A stretch of 64,000 nucleotides of DNA. Source: Beverwykella pulmonaria. Taxonomy: Eukaryota; Ascomycota; Dothideomycetes; Pleosporales; Melanommataceae. The DNA is taken from contig BCHH01000009.1 of NCBI GenBank assembly GCA_001599595.1, positions 1,602,901-1,666,900 on the forward strand, read 5' to 3'. Position numbers and translations under genes: made by a program. Positions 1-10,700 of the stretch are shown piece by piece; positions within the stretch are counted from its first letter, which is position 1; each line of letters starts with the position of its first letter. Under the pieces are notes generated by a model. That model was not told the DNA's origin. It made no database searches and worked only from the letters and a program-made list of their open reading frames with translations.

Positions 1-527
1 AGAAGCATGCAAAACAAAATCCTAGAAATGAACGCCGGCGAAAGTCAAGAGTGTTCAAAGTCGGAAAGCGGGCCAAGGGAAGTAGTATATCAACGTTGAA
101 CTTGGCAAGTGGCAAAGTCGAAAAGCAACAAACAGTCGAAACGTGGTCTGAGACGACAGTGCTACGAGTGACTTCCGGGGTCTCCACGGTGGTGGCATGC
201 TTGCTACCGATTGTCGCTATAACCGTCCTTTCACAACTTCATGGAACCAGAGATCTACTGATATGTATCGCCGGGTTTGCGGTAATTTTTGCAATTGGTC
301 TCATCTTCCTCACTCAAGGAATGAGCACGAGAGTCGAAATATTCACATCGACTGCAGCGTAAGTTTTCGCTCCTGATAGTTCAACCACTCACTAATGTCA
401 TGGTAGATTCTCGGCAGTCTTGGTGGTCTTCATCTCGACTCCAGTAATCAATATACCGCCAATAACCCCTTCGCTCGTGGCGAATATTTCTGCTGCGATT
501 CCTTCGGCGATTCCCACATTGCGATGA
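1..527 (+). CDS. DUF6594 membrane protein, 3' end (partial)
   Basis: The reading frame is open from the window edge (first codon at 3), so the start lies upstream. Coding runs to 358, a 48-nt intron (359-406; GTAAGT donor, ACTAATG branch point, TAG acceptor) is removed, and the second exon ends at the TGA at 525-527. The product ends in two or three hydrophobic segments, with the closing motif FSAVLVVFIS that also ends the two complete DUF6594 proteins in this window. That domain is a fungal family of unknown function with a helical N-terminal half and a C-terminal membrane block. Only the membrane block and a basic linker are visible here. This is the first of three family members in the window; whether a small SH3-like or caspase-like partner lies upstream cannot be seen. 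The family call is secure; the role is unknown. Confidence 0.8.
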
Positions 528-1428
528 TAATGAAAAAAAAACGTTATTTAACGGTAAAGAGAAATATAGATGCGTAGTGGGAAAGCGAGGGATGGGGTGA
601 TTTCGCGAGGGAACCTTGGAAGTTGTGACAAATCACAGAGCTGATCTTACCGTTGGCTGTACTCCCTGGTCACACCTTCCCGAGCGACGAACCTCGTCTC
701 TTCCGCAATTTCCGATATCTCATGATTGTGACATGTCACGGCTGTAGTTGAATGAAAGCGTTGATTATTACGATCTGGTGTTAACTAAACCACATTTGTA
801 AGGCGACTAAACATCCAATCGAGTCATCACATCGATCTATCTAGTGCACTGACTTCAAGCTCTTTTTTTGAGTGAGTGGGAAATAGACCTCGCATTTGAA
901 GCTTGAATACGATGACTGATAAGCATACGGTGATGAACCACCTTCTCCTTTCATTTCAATTCTCAAGCCATCGATGCGAGAAACAAACGGTGGCTGATAA
1001 CTAGAAGCGATGATTACAGTGTGCTCTCATTGTACTCCTTTCCACGTGGGCTCGTTGGCGGATACTTCGCCTATTTTCGCTCTCCGAGAAGGACATATGA
1101 AGAAACCTTTCGCAACTTCCGACCACGGACAAGTCTAATCGCGAAACAGCGAAGATCGCCAAGAGGTAAACGTCGTCACGGCAAAGTCAAGATATATTAG
1201 AGACCGGTCCGCTCACCCAATCAGGCGGCATTGACGAACATGTGGCGTGCGTATCCGTATAATTACACCACGATCAACAACTTTCAGCCTGCAGCTGGAA
1301 GGTCCCGATGTTTGAGCGTTCAGCACGCTCCCCGTCCACACAATGAAAGTGGATTGCATGGCGGGGGGACCCGATGCGTCGCTCTTTTCTGTGCACGAGC
1401 CGACCCGCTTCAAGGCGGTCATGAGACC
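528..1428. other. Intergenic, no gene seen
   Basis: About 900 bases between the DUF6594 gene and the promoter of the lysozyme gene. Frames on both strands are broken by stops and I recognise no coding segment, repeat or RNA gene. Confidence 0.6.
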
Positions 1429-1434
1429 TATAAA
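1429..1434 (+). promoter_or_regulatory. TATA box of the GH25 gene
   Basis: A canonical TATAAA lies 78 bases upstream of the lysozyme start codon, at a plausible distance for a fungal core promoter with a short leader. Confidence 0.5.
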
Positions 1435-1511
1435 GGAGTGGGTTGCTATGTACCTGAAAGCTTGTTAATACTGCATTTTGACTACCAGACGCGTCAATAC
1501 TACTCTTAAAC

Positions 1512-2287
1512 ATGAAAGCTTCTGCTCTTATCGGGACTGCGCTACACATCGCTGTTGCTTCAGCAGCAGTACCTGGCTTTGACATCTCCCACTACCAAGG
1601 CACCGTGAACTTTGCAGGCGCATATTCCTCTGGCGCACGGTTCGTTATTATCAAAGCTACCGAAGGAACGACTTATACCGATCCCAATTTCTCTAACAAC
1701 TATGTTGGAGCAACAAATGCGGGCTTCATCCGAGGGGCCTACCATTTTGCTCGACCAGATGGCGGGTCAGGAACTACACAAGGTAGGGATCTTATGACAT
1801 TGAACAAACGTATTTCTGATGTACTTCCATAGCTCAGTTTTTTCACTCACACGGTGGTGGTTGGTCTAGCGATGGCATCACTCTCCCAGGAATGCTTGAC
1901 ATCGAGTACGGACCCACTTCGACATGCTACGGTCTCTCCTCCACTGCGATGGTTAATTGGATAACGGATTTCGTCAATGAATACCACGCCTTGACTAGTA
2001 GATACCCTCTGATCTATACGACGAACGACTGGTGGACTACCTGCACGGGAAATACACAGAAGTTCAGCACGACCTGTCCACTTGTGTTAGCACGTTATGG
2101 CAGCTCGGTGGGGACTATACCTGGTGGCTGGCCATACCAAACTATTTGGCAGTTCAATGACGCGTATGTTCACCATCTCTTGCATGGCTCTCAATTGCTA
2201 ACAGTATTGTCTAGGTACACATACGGTGGTGATTCGGATACCTTCAATGGAGATGCAGCGGGCCTGAAAAAACTTGCGACCGGGTGA
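1512..2287 (+). CDS. Secreted GH25 lysozyme (Chalaropsis type)
   Basis: Exons 1512-1782, 1833-2163 and 2215-2287 give 224 residues; the introns are 50 and 51 nt with good consensus sites, and all phases fit. Residues 1-19 form a signal peptide. The mature protein opens with PGFDISHYQG (Asp24) and carries the DxE pair LDIEYG (Asp113, Glu115), the acidic catalytic signature of glycoside hydrolase family 25. Later motifs (YPLIYTT, IWQFNDA) also match. The family hydrolyses the N-acetylmuramic acid to N-acetylglucosamine bond of bacterial peptidoglycan, so the product probably acts outside the cell on competing or food bacteria. The length is normal for a single-domain enzyme and no cell-wall-binding module is attached. 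A TATA box lies upstream. Confidence 0.9.
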
Positions 2288-3858
2288 TCCATTAATACGA
2301 GTTGCAATATCTCTCTTTTATTTCTTTTTAGACTCGGAGGGTGTTGCAAGCCGTTGATGTAGACTGAATTGGCGGCCTCGATGGTCTGAACTTTTTCTGA
2401 GCTTGCGTCTGAGTCGTCGAATGGAGAAGTCATGCTTATTCCCGAAATTACTTGCTTTCCTTCCTCAATGACTGGGACCAATGAAGTGAACACCGGAATT
2501 TTGGTCGATGACTATATTCCCTGTACACAAAAAGTGATTGAACTTGAACGGCACCTTCTATGTCTCCATCACTCTCTACTATCATGTCTGATCATCCACC
2601 AAGAAAGATGCTTCTTCCCGGCCGTTCCGGCATGGCCTTCGCTTTCCTCTACAGCAACCGTTGTTGATTAGACCGAGTACCTTCCTTAAGGGGACGTTCG
2701 GTCGGCGACTTCCCTCCACCGATGGTTTTCGTACATACCGATGGAATTGGTAATAAATAACTTGACACGAATGAATTCTGTTTGAGTGACATGCATTTTG
2801 GCGCAGAGTGACTAAATTCTATGCGCATCGAAGAGTGAACAGCAGGAGGTAGAGGCGTCATGCGTGGATTGAAATATGTTGAGGGATCACGTGCCGAATT
2901 TTTTTCTGACCAATCACAGAGCCGTTCCTGCCACCTGGCTCGAGCGTTCAAGGCTGCAACTGCGACATCTGAAACTCTCTACCGATATACGAGCAATAAT
3001 TCCCACAGCGCAGTGCCGTCCCTTTCTCTAATACGCCCTATACGAGTCTCTTACAACAAGAACAGCGAGGATCATTACACAAAGAGTCGAAGGAGACCCA
3101 CGTAGAAAGCCGCCTCAAATTGGTCTGCATAAGCTCGAACTTTGAGACAAAAACATACGTGTGTCTACTGGTTACACAATGACTTAGATGGCACGTTGTA
3201 CCAACCAGGAATATGTCGCCTCATCCGCCAGAGTCGGAACGAGAAGTCTTCGTTGCCGCTTGTGAGGTAGAGCGCTCATTTGGGTGAAGCGCTGGCTTGC
3301 GGAATATGTTAACAAATGAATTAAAGGGCAGCAACCTAAGTTATAATTAGTGTAGTATACTAATTCTTTATATCTAACACGAGATATAATGGAGGATTTC
3401 TATAGAAAATATTGCTATTACGCAGTAAATTTTAGATTGTCTCCCTGTCGCCAACCGTAAGCACAGCCACCACACAATCACTAGAAACGTTACGAACACT
3501 CTTGAGCTCGACGAGATACTCTCCGTTAAAGACGATGTTGCAGGCCCCTCACACAACCCGGCATTTTGGTTGCACACTGCATAACAACCATCTTGGTCAA
3601 ATTTTTAACTCTCAGTCGCACCATGTGTGAAGACTCTAGCATTCTGCGATTAACCCCCACGATTCTATTGGAAGGTTGAATTCCACCATCTATGAAGACA
3701 ATCACTCATGTTAAAGCTTCCATGATCCCATTCGACGGTCGACATCTTGCAACACCAATCAGAACGGCGGCGTAGTTACTGAGCCGCTTGACCACATGTG
3801 ATTCATGCACTACGCCGCTTGGCTGTGCATCTAGTTCATTTACTGTGCCACAGTATTA
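2288..3858. other. Intergenic, no supported gene
   Basis: About 1.6 kb between the lysozyme gene and the cyclase remnant. Short frames exist (for example 2860-3105 plus and 3374-3577 minus), but none has a domain or a supporting splice structure. The part nearest 3858 might contain unrecognisable 5' coding sequence of the decayed cyclase. Confidence 0.5.
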
Positions 3859-4252
3859 ATGAAGACACCGGAGTTGGATAAGACAGCAGAAACATATCTT
3901 CGAATGACAGTGGAACGTGGCGAAGGAAAAGGCAGTGGAGTAGTTTCTAGAGCATGTCCTCCACAAACTTCGAGGTCTTATGGGTACGTATTTACCATGG
4001 TACGTACTAACCCTTACATCACTGACAGATGGTGTGTAGGTTCTGTCTGCTTTGCTTGAGTATAACGTTTGTGATTCAGCACTGGGAAGTGAAAGACTCC
4101 ATACTTTACTCGAGGCTACGATGAACAGAACCGGCAGTACTCAGGGCCTTTTTGGGTTCGGTACGTCTCCTATCGTCCTTGTCATCAACCGATATATCGC
4201 TGACCGCATCTTAGCGCCAGGCATTGAGCCAGATCTCGATAACAGCGCCAAA

Positions 4253-4260
4253 GCCTCGAT
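4253..4260 (+). repeat. Left target-site duplication of the hAT element
   Basis: GCCTCGAT directly precedes the element and is repeated exactly at 5208-5215. Eight bases is the size typical of hAT transposition. Confidence 0.85.
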
Positions 4261-5207
4261 CAGGGCTGCCAACCGGACGTAGTACGTACCCGTAGTACGT
4301 GAATTATACGGTCACGTGATACGTACGAACGTAATTGATTTGTGAGTCGTAGTTTTCGTTTCGTTTGGCATAAATCCTGTACGTACTACGCATATACGTT
4401 AGTAACTTTGGCGGCGGGTTTCGTGCCCATTGGAGGAGGTTGTTTACCTGTTAGCATAAAGCTATTTGTTGCTAAAGTCATATTTTGTTGCAGCCACAAA
4501 TCTCCTATGACTCGTGCAATAGGGGGACCATCAGTGACTTTAGGCATCTACCTCCTATACCTGCGTATCATCGTGATGCAGCAATTTGTTCAATCTTCCC
4601 AGGCATCATCCGCGGCCTCATCAACGCCCTCCATCTCCTATCAAGCAGGTTCTCAATTTGGCAAGGCTCAGTGATAGGCGTCTAGCTCACGCCTCAACGC
4701 TGGCGCGGTGCGACAACAAGCAGGTATCGCGTGAAAACTAGCTCCGCGATAATCTAACTGCCTCTCTACAATAAATAATCTAACGTCGCTTTAGATTGTT
4801 ATTAACCCACCTATCTCATCTTACACTGTCGCAATAATCCTCAATCTAAAGCTCACAACATAGCAGACAAGTTTGACAGCTAGCGATCGCTCCTCTCACA
4901 AGAAAACTCGTTTCGCAACGCTATCATCAATCCTAAGCATAGCTATAGCATAGGAAAGAACTGGCTGAGCAGGGGAGTAGTCCAGACTGAGTTAACTACT
5001 CTAGCAGCTCACATAACAGCCACTACGCCCACGTAACTTCTCACTTTGAGGCGAAACGTACAAACGTAGCAGCAATTTCAAACGTTACTTTTACGTTGCG
5101 TACTTGGCTCTCAATTCACCCTTTACGTACGAACGTACCAGCAATCTGAGAAGTAGCAGGTACAAAAAGGGCGAGCCGTAACGTAGTACGTACGGTTGGC
5201 AGCCCTG
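4261..5207. mobile_element. Non-autonomous hAT-type DNA transposon, 947 bp
   Basis: The ends are a perfect 15-bp inverted repeat, CAGGGCTGCCAACCG at 4261-4275 and its reverse complement at 5193-5207. An exact 8-bp target-site duplication flanks it. The CAGGG-type ends and 8-bp duplication are the hAT hallmarks. Subterminal regions are rich in TACGTAC-type motifs at both ends (for example 4281-4325 and 5125-5192), as expected of transposase-binding regions. No transposase-like frame is present, so it would need an enzyme supplied from elsewhere. It sits inside the coding sequence of the diterpene cyclase remnant. Confidence 0.88.
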
Positions 5208-5215
5208 GCCTCGAT
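5208..5215 (+). repeat. Right target-site duplication of the hAT element
   Basis: An exact second copy of GCCTCGAT directly after the right inverted repeat. Confidence 0.85.
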
Positions 5216-5977
5216 CGTTTTAAGATCGTCCAGCGAGAATGAAAATTCTGAGACGCTTGTGAAAAAGATCAATGCATCCAGGTGCTCGAAGACATACAAC
5301 GGAGAGCGTGACCCAAGCGTTAGTGCTAACTGCCACGCGCTCATTGCTTTACTTCTGGATCGCAATGAGTTCTTCGGAAAGTGGCAGCGATCGAAAAAAA
5401 ATCTCCAATTTTCTTATCGAATCATGGATTACATTAGAGGGGGAATCAGCGATAAGTGGGTCAGTGCGACGCACCGCTCTGATATAGTGTACTTATTAGT
5501 ATCTTACTAACATTAAAGCAAAATCTGTCGCCTTATTACCCCACGATGCTCGTTTCGAAAGCCTTATCCGAGCTACTAATCAGATGGAGCCTAGGCAAAA
5601 GTGATCTTTCATATCTGCCAACTGAATAGATGGAGACTCAAGTGACACCTTTATTGATGGTCATGTTGCATCAACTACTACAATCTCAATGCCACGACGG
5701 ATCATAGGGCTCTCTTAGACCTCATGAAGAGACTGCATATGCAGTGCTTTCTCTCACTAGTCTCGCACAGCTACCAATCTCGTTAGATCTTCACCAGGAC
5801 TTGGAGTTGGCAATGAGACAGGGTAGATATTTCCTGCAACGAGAAGAAGAGTCCGCCGAGTTTCTTTGGATCAAGAAGATCTCTTACGGGTCTCCACTCC
5901 TGAAGGGAACATATGTCCTCGCGGCTTGGTATAGTTCTTCTCATACCACCTGCGAGATTGATGCAATTGCAGTATAA

Positions 5978-6298
5978 GAAGTTGCCATATATTCGAGATG
6001 GATGAGAAAACAGGTGTTCCTGTGGAGGCTGTGAACTTTTATGAGACTAGTTTACAGTGCCAGTCACTCACAAGAAACTGACGTGCCAATTAGACTAGCG
6101 CTTATTTGACCCGATGTTTAGGGAACAGTGGCAGGGTTACCGTTAGGTGATAAAAATATACCCATGCATGAGGCGGTATGATGGATTGCGGCAAAGATGG
6201 TAACGAAGCGCCTTCCTTGGCAGCTTATATTTAGCGGACTTCGCTGCAACATTTGACAGACATACAATCTCTGTCCGAATTTTATTTGCCCCCTTGCT
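5978..6298. other. Intergenic / possible cyclase debris
   Basis: This stretch separates the cyclase remnant from the sulfotransferase-like gene. The expected continuation of the cyclase is not recognisable here, and nothing else is seen. Confidence 0.5.
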
Positions 6299-7087
6299 AT
6301 GGGTAATCAACCCTCCGTTCCTCAACCCGGTACGGAATTCCAGGTCATTGGAGCCGGCCTCTCCCGCACCGGCACTGCTTCTTTCAGCGAAGCCCTCCGT
6401 ATCTTGCTCCAGGGCCCTGTTTATCATGGCGGCACTCAAATAACTCTGGCACCTGAAGTCGAAATCCGTTCGTGGATCACCGTTCTATCTCACTTTCCAC
6501 CCAAAACTGAGTCCGATAAAAAGGTTGTCTTTGATCAGATAAGGCAACGATTCGACGGATATACTGCAGCCACCGACGCACCAATATCTGGGTTAGTGGA
6601 GGAACTCATCGAGCTCTACCCGAATGCGATTGTCGTCTGTACAGTGCGCGACCCAGATGGGTGGGTGAAGAGCATGCAAAGTGTGCAGAACGCGTCGACT
6701 ATGGCGGTACTGCGCTTCATCCTATTCCCTATTCCCGGTATGCGTTACTTCGTTGACTACATCAATGTCCTGCGCAAGCAATGGCTTCATCTTTATGACG
6801 AAGCGGACCCCGTTACTACGAAGTGTTATCTCAACCATATCGAATATCTGAAAAGAGTCGTACCAAAAGAACGTCTCGTTTTCTTTGACGTCAAGGAGGG
6901 GTGGGGACCCTTGTGCAAAGCGCTTGGAAAGGAGGTACCGAAGGACATTGCATTCCCTAGGATCAATGACGGGGAAGCAATCGACAAGTTGACAAAACGG
7001 CTATTGAAGAAGGGCTTGATCAGATGGCTAATCATCTTCGTCACATTGGGGGTTGCTCTTATTCCATACGTTATCTTGAAATACTGA
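6299..7087 (+). CDS. Sulfotransferase-like P-loop protein with C-terminal membrane anchor
   Basis: A single exon of 262 residues. Near the N-terminus is VIGAGLSRTGTASF, the phosphate-binding loop that contacts PAPS in the fungal Sulfotransfer_4-like family. Further on, IVVCTVRDPDGWVKSM matches the second nucleotide-binding segment. The body has the LVEELIELYPNA and VPKERLVFFDVKEGWGPL motifs typical of these proteins. The last 20 residues (IRWLIIFVTLGVALIPYVIL) form one hydrophobic helix, suggesting tail anchoring. Substrate is unknown, and many fungal members have no proven sulfotransferase activity. It lies 320 bases downstream of the cyclase remnant on the same strand. Membership of a former terpene cluster is possible but unsupported by any other gene here. 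Confidence 0.85.
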   Translation: MGNQPSVPQPGTEFQVIGAGLSRTGTASFSEALRILLQGPVYHGGTQITLAPEVEIRSWITVLSHFPPKTESDKKVVFDQIRQRFDGYTAATDAPISGLVEELIELYPNAIVVCTVRDPDGWVKSMQSVQNASTMAVLRFILFPIPGMRYFVDYINVLRKQWLHLYDEADPVTTKCYLNHIEYLKRVVPKERLVFFDVKEGWGPLCKALGKEVPKDIAFPRINDGEAIDKLTKRLLKKGLIRWLIIFVTLGVALIPYVILKY

Positions 7088-7704
7088 GAGTTTGTAGACG
7101 CATGGATTATTCGTGGGACAGGGAACACTAGTATAGACAGTAGTGTATTGCTATCATCTAGTGTATCTATAATTCCTCCCCACCGTCTCGATTCTCGCGC
7201 CAGCCTGCTCGCTAGTATCGAACTCCTCCAGGATGGCCGCCGTATTAATCATACATGGACTGCAAACGATGCATTATCGACGGTGATGTCACTCCGAACC
7301 TGAATGCCCGGCAAGCCCTCGCCATGGTGTTGATGATCTTCCTTTCTACACTCACACACAGTCGTGAGTAGAATCGACTCATTCTCCAATTGTCCAAGGT
7401 TGCGTTTACGCGGACCTATGGACGCACTGCCAGCGCCCCAATTGCAACTAGAACCTTTACTTCCGATACCGGTCGACCTCTCACTACTCGAAGCTTGACT
7501 GAGGGTAACGATGAACTTTGAGCATTGGGCCGCTAACTGACCATATTTATATGTAACTGATCTGCTAGTGCCTTTCCAAAAAGGTGGTTCTTCTGAATCA
7601 TATCTTCTGAATTTTTAAGAAACTATAGGAAGAACAAGAAACATTGCCAACGATACCCTCCAGATCTAAACTTGCTTCAAGTCCGAATCCGCCTTACGCA
7701 ATAT
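7088..7704. other. Intergenic between convergent genes
   Basis: About 620 bases holding the 3' flanks of the sulfotransferase-like gene and of the CHAT gene. I see no further gene. Confidence 0.6.
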
Positions 7705-10700
7705 TTAGACACCAAAGTGAATGTACGGAGCCCAGTATAGTGGACTCTCTAACATAGTTTCATCCTCATTAGAAAGCTCATCATCGCTAAGCTCCGCATC
7801 TCTTATATCTCTTGTTGCATCCATGCGCGCATCCCGCAGCGCCTTGACCGCCTGATGGAGGCCCCGACATATCGCCATATCTGTTATCCCTTCGTCTCGG
7901 ATCGTCTCGTAGACCACCTTAGCCACGTCTACACAGTGGCTGTCAGACACTTCCCAGAGCGTTCCAATAACATGTCGGAACCCCGCAAGTTGGAACGCGC
8001 TCACTAAATGGATTCCCTCATCAACAAGCTTGTCTACCTTGTTTGAGCCAGTCGAGCACGCCGATAGATAACCAAGGAACGGAGAGCTCTCTTGTATCTT
8101 GGAGTCACGAAGATCTCCTACAGTTAACGGGCTCTCTTTCCAATCTTCTAGGAGCAGACAGCTTCGGGAAGGATCCAGAGGATCCGAACGCCCATGACCG
8201 GCGAAATGGAAAATCCTGCATGCTCGCAACTGTGCTAAGACTTGGTTCCTTCGCCGTGTTGGTATGACTGGCTTAAGCCGTAACGATGGGCAGAGGCTAG
8301 CCAACATCTCCACTTCCTGAGTGGCGAAAGCGAGGCGTGAGCGGCCTGGAGTGTCCTGCATCGCAACGAGAAGAGTATGCTCTGGGGCTAACTCTGCAGG
8401 TCTATGAATAGTATGTCGGCGCCCATACAGCAGTGCCTTTACAGAAGAGGCGTATGATGACATGGCTCTATCCAGCACCGTCTTAGTGAATCGTTGAGTG
8501 TGGTATCCCGCTGCGTGAATTGGAAAGTGGCTTAGTGCTCCTGTGGGAATCCACCATACATGAGGCCAGTTATCGTCCAAGGGTGGGCATTGATATCCAA
8601 GTTCGTCTAAGATAGGGCCTGTAGCGATATCCCATAGCCACTTCAGTGTTAATGTTGAACCAACCAATTGCTGTTGGGCTCTTTCTTTTAGCTCCTCTTC
8701 TCTTAGGTCTGGTAGCGGTAGCACCCTAATTCGATGATGCTCAAGGAGAAATGCATCACAGCGGTAAAAACTTACGTTAATAATAACAATAGGCCCTTGG
8801 GCTGCAGCGGCCATCATATCATCGATTGTTGGAGGAAGGAGAAAGTTCTGAAACCCAGACTGGTCGCGTATTTTGGCAATAACCTCATCGAATCTTTGGT
8901 CCGCTTCAAACCGTCGGCTTTTTTGGAATTTCCACGAAGATACAGTATCACCTAGTAGATACATCTCATTAGGAGATGAGTCTAGCTCATTCCGAAGGGA
9001 TTCAAACTCCGATGCTAGCCTAGGATGCTGCTGTCTAAGATCAGAAATGTCTGTACGCATTTCTAATAGGAGGCCAGCGATAATACAACGGCCTAATTCT
9101 AATAGCTGTAAAGCCCGATGCTCATCTTTTCCTGCTTTTAAGGAGATGGCTGCAGCCATGGAAGCCAAACCGGCAAATTGTCCAAGCATATGCTCCTTGT
9201 CATTGTTGTCCAACAGCCGTGGACTTACTTTTGGGAGAAGCTTTATAGCGCCTTGCAACAAGTCACTTGATTCTTTCCAGTTAAGCTGAGAGGCAAGCAT
9301 GGCAGCGGCACGCCGAGCCAAAAGAATACGAGTAGAGGGTGGAGAATTATGGGATGCCCAACCTTTCTTAAAACAGGCCAAGGAGCGGTTAAAGTCATCC
9401 TTTAACCCAGTCCGCTCGAATCGCCTGCTGAGACACTTTCCAAGGTTGTTCAAGCGGACAGCTCGATTGGGGTGGTCTTGAGGAGTAGCATTAACTGCCA
9501 TTTCGGCAACGTCAAAGGCACGGTTGATATCGTCTATCAACCCCGTCCGCTCAAAACGCCTGCCGAGACAGCTTCCAAGGTTATTTAAGTAACCAGCTCG
9601 AATGGGGCGGCCATGGGGAGTAGTAGATACTGCCACATCGGCAACATTGACGGCACGGTTGAGGTCGTCTATCGACCCAGTCTGCTCAAATCGCATGCCA
9701 AGCCAGCTTCCAAGGTTGTTCAAGATGGCAGCTCGATTGGGGTGGTCTTGAGGAGTAGCAGTGACTGCCATGTTGGCAACATCAACGGCACGGTTGAGAT
9801 CTTCTATCGACCCAATCCGCTCAAATCTCCTGCTGAGTCGATATCCGAGGCTGTTCAAGTAGATAGCTCGATCGGGGTGGTTTTGAGAAGTAGCATTAAC
9901 TGCCATATCAGTAACGTCAATGGCGCGGTTGAGGTCATCCATCGACCCAGTCTGCTCAAATCGCCTACCAAGACAGCCTCCAAGATTGTTCCAGTAGCCC
10001 GCTCGGTCAGGGTGGCCTTGAGGGGTAGCATCGACTGCCATGTCGGCAACGTCAACGGCACGGTTGAGGTCGTCTATCGACCCGGTCCACCCAAATCGAC
10101 TACTGAGCCGGATGCCGAGATTATTCAAGTAACCAGCTCGATTGAGGCGGCTCTGAGGAGTAATAGTGACTGCCATGTGGGTGGCATCGACAGCACGGTT
10201 GAGGTCGTCTATCGACCCAGTCTGCTCAAATCGCATGCCAAGACAGCTCCCGAGATTGTTCAATCGGACAGCTCGATTGGGGTGGTCTTGAGGAGTAGCA
10301 TCAACTGCCATGTCGGCAACCTTGACGGCACGGTTGATGTCATCTATTGAACCAGTTCGCTCAAATCGCATGCGGAGACAGCTTCCAAAATTGCTCAAGT
10401 GACTAGCTAGATCGGGATGGCCTTGAGGAGTAGCACTGACTGCCCTGTCGGCAACGTCGACAGCACAGTTGATGTCGTCTATTAACCCCGTCGACTCAAA
10501 TCGCCTAGCAAGACAGCTTCCAAGGGTATTTAAGCAGACAGCCCGACTGGGGCCGCCTTGAGGTGTAGCAGTGACTGCCCTTTTGGTAATTTCAATGGCA
10601 TGGTTGAGGTCGTCTATCGACCCGGTCCACTCAAATCGGCTACTAAGCCAGTTTCCGAGGTTATTCAAGTAACCAGCTCGATTAGGGTGGTCTTGAGGAG

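Larger units (their letters stand above)
3859..5977 (+). pseudogene. Decayed fungal diterpene cyclase (CPS/KS type), split by a hAT element
   Basis: Segments match the class II cyclase half of fungal bifunctional copalyl-diphosphate/kaurene-type synthases. They occur in order: the GSGVVSRACP region (about 3935), LSALLEYNV and GSERL (4038-4095), PDLDNSAKA where the DxDD motif is expected (4228-4256), TYNGERDPSVSANC (about 5295-5335), then after an intron NLSPYYPTML (5522-5551), HDGS-stop-GS, and EETAYAVLSL followed by EFLWIKKISYGS. In-frame TAG stops sit at 5627-5629 and 5705-5707; the second replaces the Trp of a conserved GSWGS motif. The last Asp of DxDD is Asn. The insertion at 4261-5207 interrupts the frame, yet removing it with one target-site copy rejoins both sides in frame. 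The N-terminal start and the class I DDxxD half are not visible. The gene is non-functional. Confidence 0.8.

Noticed and set aside
4342..4674. 110-codon frame inside the hAT element
   Set aside because: Too short for a transposase and has none of its motifs; treated as noncoding.
9613..10350. 245-codon plus-strand frame across the CHAT gene
   Set aside because: It is the antisense shadow of the 135-bp TPR repeats; a repeat length divisible by three keeps the opposite frame open.
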